From positions 3,532,236 through 3,596,235 of the forward strand of contig LNAC01000019.1 in the NCBI GenBank assembly GCA_002007465.1: DNA of 64,000 nt, read 5' to 3'. Source of the stretch: Ailurus styani (Eukaryota > Chordata > Mammalia > Carnivora > Ailuridae). Position 1 is the first letter of the stretch; every line of letters begins with the position of its first letter. Positions 57,897 through 64,000 of the stretch are shown here, one piece after another. A program made the translations under genes and the position numbers. The notes beneath the pieces are model-generated. The model was given only the letters and a program-made list of their open reading frames with translations. It was not told the DNA's origin and ran no database searches.

Positions 57897-58894
57897 ATTC
57901 TAAATTCTTGTTTTTACAATGATATTTTAAGTTTGGAACAGAAAGGACACCTTCCCCCTACCCAATTCCCCCCTCCCCCACCCCATTGGGGAAAAAAGAG
58001 GATGGCCATGAAATAGCGTATTCACAATCTGCATTGAATTAAGTCTCCTTATTTACTTTGTGTTGTGTTTTTCTCTCTCTCTCTCTTTTTCTAAAGAGGC
58101 AAAATACCTGATAATGGCTCCATGGAATTTGTTAGTCCATGGAACAGCCATTGGTAGGGTTGAGGGAAAACACATGGAGCATTCGTCTGTTTGATCTGAT
58201 CTTAAGTGGCGTTCTGACTTAGAGTACACAGAGAGGTGAGCGGACCTCTCAATTCACTGTGGCCTATGATTCAGTGGATTTTCAGAGAACTTCAGTAACA
58301 CAAACATCCTCTTTTCTCTGATCCCAACAACGTAAGCTGAGAGGGAGGCAGGTTTGCTCCTGGAAGTGGGCTGTGGCTACTGGGGGAGCTGGGGAAAATC
58401 TGTCTCCCCTCTGAAAATGTGATAAAACAAGACACCTACCAAGCTCTCTTGTCTAACACTTAAGCCCAGGCAGAGAGTCATCTGGCATTTACCCAACTTC
58501 TCTTAGGCACAGAAATGACTTACTTAAGAGAGTCCAGTCAGAAGCAGCTATAGAAAAATCACCTACTCTTCCTATAAAGCAGTGTCCCCAGAGGACAGAC
58601 TCTTTCCCTTCCGTGAAGAAAGGTAATTCACTCCCCACCCATACCCACAACCAGGGATCAAGCCGAAGCTGAAGCTGGATTAAAACAAAATTCTTTCTTT
58701 TTTTAAAAATATTTCAACAAAATGAACCTCTCCCTCTTCGTGTCTTAAATCATAGGAATTGCTTACATAACAGGACACAAGAATTGTGAGGAAGGAAATC
58801 TAATTTTCCTCCACATTTGCTAATGATCTTTTCTCATTGTCCCTGGGGAATCCAATACTTAGCATACTTCCCTGCAACCTCTTAGATCAAGTCC
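57897..58894. other. Unassigned sequence
   Basis: C-rich runs at 57954-57985 and a CT run at 58072-58090; otherwise nothing recognised. Confidence 0.4.
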
Positions 58895-59460
58895 AGGCCA
58901 TTTATGCCAAACCAATCCATTACACTTTCCTTCTGGAGCCAAGAGCAGTGGACATTTGTTATTTTGGCCACGCAGGCGTCCATACACTCTATTTCTTGTA
59001 ACTGTGATCAGGGGCACCCACACCACTCACTCTTGGTCTCTATAGCTCAGGAGCAAACCATCACCCTCTCCAGCACCACAGGTCACTCTACAAGCTGACG
59101 CAGGCCAGAGATGGGAGTGCACCATCACACACTCTGTGAGGTGCTATGGGTTGGCCAAAGGCAAGTAAATGGCCCAATCAGAGCCAATGAAGCACAATGA
59201 GACCTAACAGACACTTCTGGGAAAGAGACCCTCTTTCTGCTCATGCCGGACTTGAGAGGACAAAGAGGTTAGAGCTGTGTCTCCTCTTTGCTACAAGGCA
59301 GAACTTAGATGAAAGTCACACCATCAGGAGGAAGGAGCTGAGGAGAGAGAGCAACTCGGCCCAATGACATTGCTAGAGCCCAGACTCCAGGAAGGCCTGA
59401 AGAAAGCCTATCCCTGGACTTTTCAAAGAGCCATTAAGTCTCTTTTTTTCTGAAAAGAAA
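58895..59460 (+). mobile_element. LTR-like ancient repeat, family not named
   Basis: GGCCCAATCAGAGCCAATGA, TGAGACCTAACAGACACTTC, TGGGAAAGAGACCCTCTTTC, TGCTCATGCCGGACTTGAGA, AGAAAGCCTATCCCTGGACT and TTTTCAAAGAGCCATTAAGT follow the order of a CCAAT-box-containing LTR-like repeat common in mammals. Borders are approximate. Confidence 0.55.
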
Positions 59461-59804
59461 ATTTTTGCAACCCAAAAAGTCAGACCTGCTACTCCAAGCA
59501 TCATTCCAGGCACCTGTTTCTAGACTCCTACTACATTGATAAGCTCTCTTTTTGGCACACTAAAATCATTCTCTTGTACTATCTGACACATGTCCCCTGG
59601 CAAGGGTTCTGCATTTTGCTGAAGCCATCCACATTCATTCTGTGCAACCCAATGTTAAAATATAAACTCTTTACACTTTTGCAGAATCCTCTGTATCTTT
59701 CTCTTCTTCCTTTTCATTAGCTTTCAATTCAGGAACGATTTATTGAGTACTCAGTATGTGTTTGTGGAAGGCAGCAGGTGCACAACAAAGGAAACAAGCA
59801 ACAG
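59461..59804. other. Unassigned sequence
   Basis: Nothing recognised. Confidence 0.4.
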
Positions 59805-60735
59805 AGTAAAAAAATGACCAGTGGCACGGGAGAAAATACTTGCCAACTATCTGTCTGATAATGAGCCAATAGGCAAAATACATAAAGAACGTCTAAAGCT
59901 CAATAGCAAAAAAACTAGTAACTCAATTAAAAAATAGACTAAAAACTTAGACATTTCTCCAAAGGAAACATAGAAATAGCCAACAAGCATATGTAAAGAC
60001 TCTTAATGTCACTAAACATGAGGGAAATGCAAGTCAAAACTACAGTGGGGTCTCACATCTGTTGGGATGGCCACTATAAAACAAAACAAAACAAAACAGA
60101 AAAGTATAATAAGTGTGGGTGAGGATGTGAAGACATTGAAACCTTCGCACACTGTTAGTGGACATGTAAAGTGTCACAGCCTCCGTGGAAAACAATACGA
60201 GGTGCCTCAAAAAAATTAAAAATGGAACTACTGTAGGATCCAGCAATCCCACTTCTGGGTGTTTATCCAAAAGAATTGAAATCGGGACCTTGAAAAGATA
60301 CCTGCACTCCCATGATCACTATAGCATTGTTCATGACAGCAGAGATGTGGAAATAACCTAATGTCCATCAACAGAGGGATGGATAAAGAAAATGTGGTGG
60401 ATACATAGACTGGAATTCAGTCTTTAAAAAGAAGGAAATTAATAATATGTGACAACATGAATGAAACTTGAAGTTATTATGCTGAGTGGAAAAAGCCAGT
60501 TACAGAAGGACAGATACTGCATCATTCCACTCACGTGAGGTATCTAAAATTCAAAATTCACCGAATTAAAGAGCAGAATAGAAATGAGTTGCTCGTCAAC
60601 CCACTTCAGTAAGCAAGATGAATAAGTTCTAGAGATCAGTTGCCAAACATTATACCTATAGTTAGTAATACTTTATTTTACACTTAGAAATTAAGAGGGT
60701 AAATCTCATACTAAGTATTCTTACTAAAATAAGAT
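59805..60735 (+). mobile_element. L1 3' end (end of ORF2 and 3'UTR)
   Basis: AAAATACTTGCCAACTATCT, TTAGACATTTCTCCAAAGGA, GTCAAAACTACAGTGGGGTC, an (AAAAC)4 run at 60079-60101, CCAGCAATCCCACTTCTGGG, AACCTAATGTCCATCAACAG, ATGAATGAAACTTGAAGTTA and TAAGAGGGTAAATCTCATAC are in sense L1MA/MB order. The usual GGTTGCCAGGGGC segment is missing near 60585, pointing to a small internal deletion. Confidence 0.92.
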
Positions 60736-61024
60736 ACAAGAAGGTGTGAGGGATGTGAAGCCTCAGCAACCATGTCTGATCACAGAAGGAGGCGGTGTGT
60801 ACTAGGATCAGACAATGTAAAAAGTGATAGAGGACACAGAGCAGGCGGCCCAACTGGAAGAGCCAGGGCCTCCCAGCATTGTCATAAGCTTTTTCGAGAC
60901 CTCCATAGAGTCAGATATTTGGGCAGGAAAACATTTTCCTACTTCCCTCATGCTTACTGTTCATTCCCTTTGTGTAGTAGAAAATGAAGTTTTAGAATAT
61001 AGAAAAAATATCTCAGATGCAACT
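60736..61024. other. Unassigned sequence
   Basis: Two overlapping frames (60772-60987 and 60824-61162); neither recognisable. Confidence 0.4.
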
Positions 61025-61720
61025 TCATTCAGCATGGAGCAAACGTTTATGACCATCTACGGTGTGCCTGACAATGTGCTGGGCCCTGGGCACAGAGTAC
61101 CTCAGTGTCAGAAAACGTACATTCTGGTGGGAGAAACAGACCACAAACAAGTAAAACATTAATAACTATATAATATGATGTTAGAGGCTTACACCAAAAG
61201 TAGAGCCAGGTTGAAGGATGAAAATGATTGTCTGGAGTTGAGGTGGGGGTCTCTTTTAGATAAGGTAACTGGAAAAAGCCTCTCTCAAAAGATTCTGCTT
61301 TTGTACAACATGAATTCAGGGAGATTAATATGCTGGGTGACTATCTGGGGGAGAAGTGTTTCAAACAGTGAGAAGAGCAAAGCAAAGATCTTGACAAGGC
61401 CGAGTGCTTCATCAGGATGGACAAACATCAAGGGGAACACAAATTGTTTTTGCTTCCTTTAAAATCCTAAGGAGAGAAAAGAGCTTTTAGATCAAAGGAA
61501 ATGTTTTCACATATAACATTAAGATATTCATCTTTATACCAATGCAGTAGTGAAATAAAATTTATTATTACTATTATTTTTTTTTTTTCGGTGGTAGAAG
61601 GCCCACAAAAGTCACAGGGCAGCCCTGGGCCCTCAGGCAGGAAAGAGCTGGAAGAAGCACGAGACTGTGTGAGCAGAGGGGTCAGTGGAGGGACTGGGCA
61701 GGGAGTGAGTTCAGAGAGGT
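61025..61720 (+). repeat. Ancient interspersed repeat, copy 2, interrupted
   Basis: CGTTTATGACCATCTACGGT, GTGCTGGGCCCTGGGCACAG, ACGTACATTCTGGTGGGAGA and ACAAACAAGTAAAACATTAA, then CCTCAGGCAGGAAAGAGCTG at 61638. Same family as copy 1 at 54597. The A/T-rich stretch 61440-61590 with a poly-T interrupts it. Confidence 0.5.
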
Positions 61721-63572
61721 AGGGTGTCAGGGTGGGGGGCTTCCATGGGAATGGCAGGGAGCTGATATGCCAGAGAGAGCCTCAGGTCCAGCTTGGAGTT
61801 GGAATTTGGGGACTGGGTAGCTATAAGGGAAGGGAGAGCAAAGAAAAAGCCCCAGTGCTCAGACTTTTCGACACTTTGTTGAAGTCTACAATAGGACCAT
61901 GGAGCATTTCTGGCCATTTCAAGCAAGGGACTTACAATGACTTTTGACTTTCCAGCAATATAAATGAGTGACTTCGGATGAGTTACCAATTCCACCTGCA
62001 TCCTGAAATAGCTTCTGCTGCATCTAAGCTTCATGCTTTCCTTCTGACTTTCTACCTGCTCCATGGTGGGCCACGGATAACTTAGAACAATGCGGAAGCA
62101 CTTGGCAATATTCAAACACTGTCAAATCGCATGTTGTTGTTATTACAGTGAATACTAACACGTAATAATGCTTCTGTCCACGGATGGACTTTGGCTTAGC
62201 GACAGATGACCTTTCTTGCTGGCTAACTTACCTTGTGTCCATATCCCGCACCATCAGGAATCCCTCAGCTACAACCAATATGTCAAGAAGGATTTGTCAC
62301 ACCATGTTGTGAACTCATAAAGTTTATGACACTGCTTGTGGCTGGTCCTTTATGAATACCAGTGATATTTAAAGCTGTTAATAGTGAAGTCCTGGGCCAC
62401 TTGCTGCATCACCCCTTTGCTGTCCTATATCCCGTGGAGACAACTGGGGTCATCTCCTTCCGTTAGTGGGCATTCTCATAGTTAACATGACCCAGTGGAA
62501 CCCAAGCCTGAGCCAGCAAGCCAGGCGCTCCCCACACCCCCCAGCCCTCTGGAGGTCCTTTGCAAAGCTAGCCATTTGTGCAAGGAAGCCTTTCCTTCCG
62601 CCTCCCTTCTTAGAACGAAATCAGCTGGGATGCCTTAGAGTCAGCGAGGTCAAAGGGCTCATGGATTTTGTGAGAGTTTCTTTAGGAAGTCACTTTTTAT
62701 TATGTTCTCCTGTATGGGCAAATAAATACCAAGTGAGAACTAATATCAAAGGGCCCCTGTATTTTGGGGTTAGTGAGGGCTTTAGAGGAAGAAGGACAAT
62801 TGGTTGTGTTGATACCTAAAGGTGGAAGGAGCCCTTCTAGGAAATTTAACTTTTAAGCTTTTAAGACTACATTTATCGTTTAGTAGTAAAAGTGTCAGAA
62901 AAGGTAGTGGCAAAGCACGGGGTGGGCGGCGGGAGGTGGGGCGAGTTTTGTCTTCACTTTTCAGTGCCTCTCCTCTTTGAGCCTCATCTGATTGCTGATG
63001 GGCACAGCTTCTAGGCAGAAAAGTCCATGGATGACCCAGAAAGCTCTCTTTGGTGACTTTTTCAACTCCAGATGCATTTTCAGTGGAAATGCAAGCCCGC
63101 TCGTGCCACAGTTCCAGAATCCGGAAAGAAATAAAAACATTTCTTGTAGATCAGTTTTGAAGACATCTGATCAGGGCGTCACGGTCCTAGAGGTCTCCTT
63201 TTCTCTGCCTTTCTCCTCGGAGGCTGTCTACCATTTGGAAATAAGTGAGCCATACCAGCGATGCTGGAACACAAGCTTTCAGGGCCCAAAGAAAATGAGA
63301 TCTAAGCTACCACACTCGTGCCATACCATGGCCTCCAAAGAGTCTGCATTTAGGCAGGGGAGGCAACCTTCCTGCTCACCTTTGCACATGCACTCCTGCG
63401 TGCAGGGCAAACTGGTAGGACTCCAGGAGGGAACAGAAAGATGCAGAAAGGAAGACAGGCTGCTCTCGGCCAACATTTGGACAATAGTCATGAAAAAGAC
63501 AGGACCAATGGAATATGGCTTCGGACAGCAAAAGCCAGAGCAGAGGGCAGAAATGCTAGGTTTTTTTCACAT
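61721..63572. other. Unassigned sequence with the window's longest open frame
   Basis: No repeat is recognised. From the ATG at 62998 a frame of 194 codons runs to 63582 on +, the longest in the window. It has no signal peptide, domain, repeat or recognisable homology and overlaps open frames on the other strand. In 64 kb one chance frame of this size is plausible, so I do not call a gene. A small GC-rich patch (62918-62946) lies 50 bases upstream of that ATG. Confidence 0.45.
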
Positions 63573-64000
63573 CTTTTTATAGTAGTAAAATATACATACA
63601 TAAAATTTACCATCTTCACCAATTTGAAGAGCAATTCAGTGGCATAAATACATTCACATGGTCCACACAACCATCACCACCAAATCTCTCCAGAACCTTT
63701 CATCTTCCCAAATTGAAATGTTGTTTCCATTAAACAAAACTCCCCATTCCCTTAAAACCCCACAATGCTGAGCACTCACCATTCTTTCTGTCTTTATGCA
63801 TTTGACTACGCTAGGTCCCTCACATAAGTCAAATCGTGCACTATCTGTCCTTCTGTGTCTGACTTATTTCACTTAACAATATATTTTTAAGTTTCATCTA
63901 TGTTGCAGCACATGTCAGAATTTCCTTCCTCTGTAAGGTTGAAGAATATTACATTGTATGTCTATACCACCATTGAATCATCAATGGATGTTTGGATTGT
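63573..64000 (-). mobile_element. L1 3'UTR, inverted, running off the window
   Basis: TAAAATATACATACATAAAA, AATTCAGTGGCATAAATACA, CAACCATCACCACCAAATCT, CCATTAAACAAAACTCCCCA, GACTTATTTCACTTAACAAT and GAATATTACATTGTATGTCT are in antisense L1M 3'UTR order. The element continues past 64000, so its length is unknown. Confidence 0.92.

Overview
This 64 kb window is mammalian nuclear DNA from a carnivoran. The diagnostic feature is about fifteen copies of the tRNA-Lys-derived carnivore SINE (SINEC/CAN-SINE): a head reading CCTGGGTGGCTCAG, then a CT-rich tract, AATAAA repeats and a poly-A tail. The youngest copies (411-620, 13178-13390, 28978-29172, 49038-49259) carry the GTGGGTTAAAGCCTCTGCC head that I associate with mustelids (ferret, mink, otter, badger group). 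Caniform carnivore is well supported; mustelid is an inference from memory of that subfamily.

I find no host protein-coding exon, tRNA, snRNA, miRNA or rRNA gene that I can defend. The open frames are short, overlap on both strands and match no family I recognise; several lie inside decayed transposons. The window therefore looks like intergenic or deep intronic DNA whose readable content is layers of transposable elements.

Layout. 0-9 kb: SINEs, an MLT1-type MaLR LTR (2112-2424), a decayed endogenous-retrovirus pol fragment with recognisable reverse-transcriptase landmarks (2560-3010), a GATA microsatellite, an 83-bp tandem duplication (4071-4236), a SINE split by about 375 bp next to the window's only N, and two more MaLR LTRs (7483-7855 and 8592-9087). 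9-23 kb: mostly unassigned unique sequence with MIR fragments, one pair of SINEs inserted side by side, and an LTR-like block. 23-31 kb: L1 remnants, including an old 5'UTR/ORF1/start-of-ORF2 piece (27290-29480) broken by a young SINE. 31-45 kb: unique sequence, a small CpG/GC-box-rich patch (31988-32095), a 16-bp-arm hairpin (35326-35405), L1 3' ends, LTR-like sequence, a TA-rich tract ending in a perfect palindrome, a SINE cluster and a long CA repeat. 45.4-50.6 kb: one long inverted L1 with ORF2 endonuclease, RT and C-terminal landmarks, punctured by two SINEs of opposite orientation, followed by a short fragment resembling a carnivore L1 3'UTR. 50.7-64 kb: unique sequence with MIR, L2, MLT1, LTR-like and L1 remnants; an L1 3' end runs off the right edge.

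There is no operon or gene set to interpret. The informative content is the insertion history: target-site duplications can be read for many SINEs and nesting gives relative ages. I looked for an undescribed system and did not find one. The best candidates for a second look are structural: the split SINE at the N, the tandem duplication, the hairpin, the CpG-rich patch and the palindrome.
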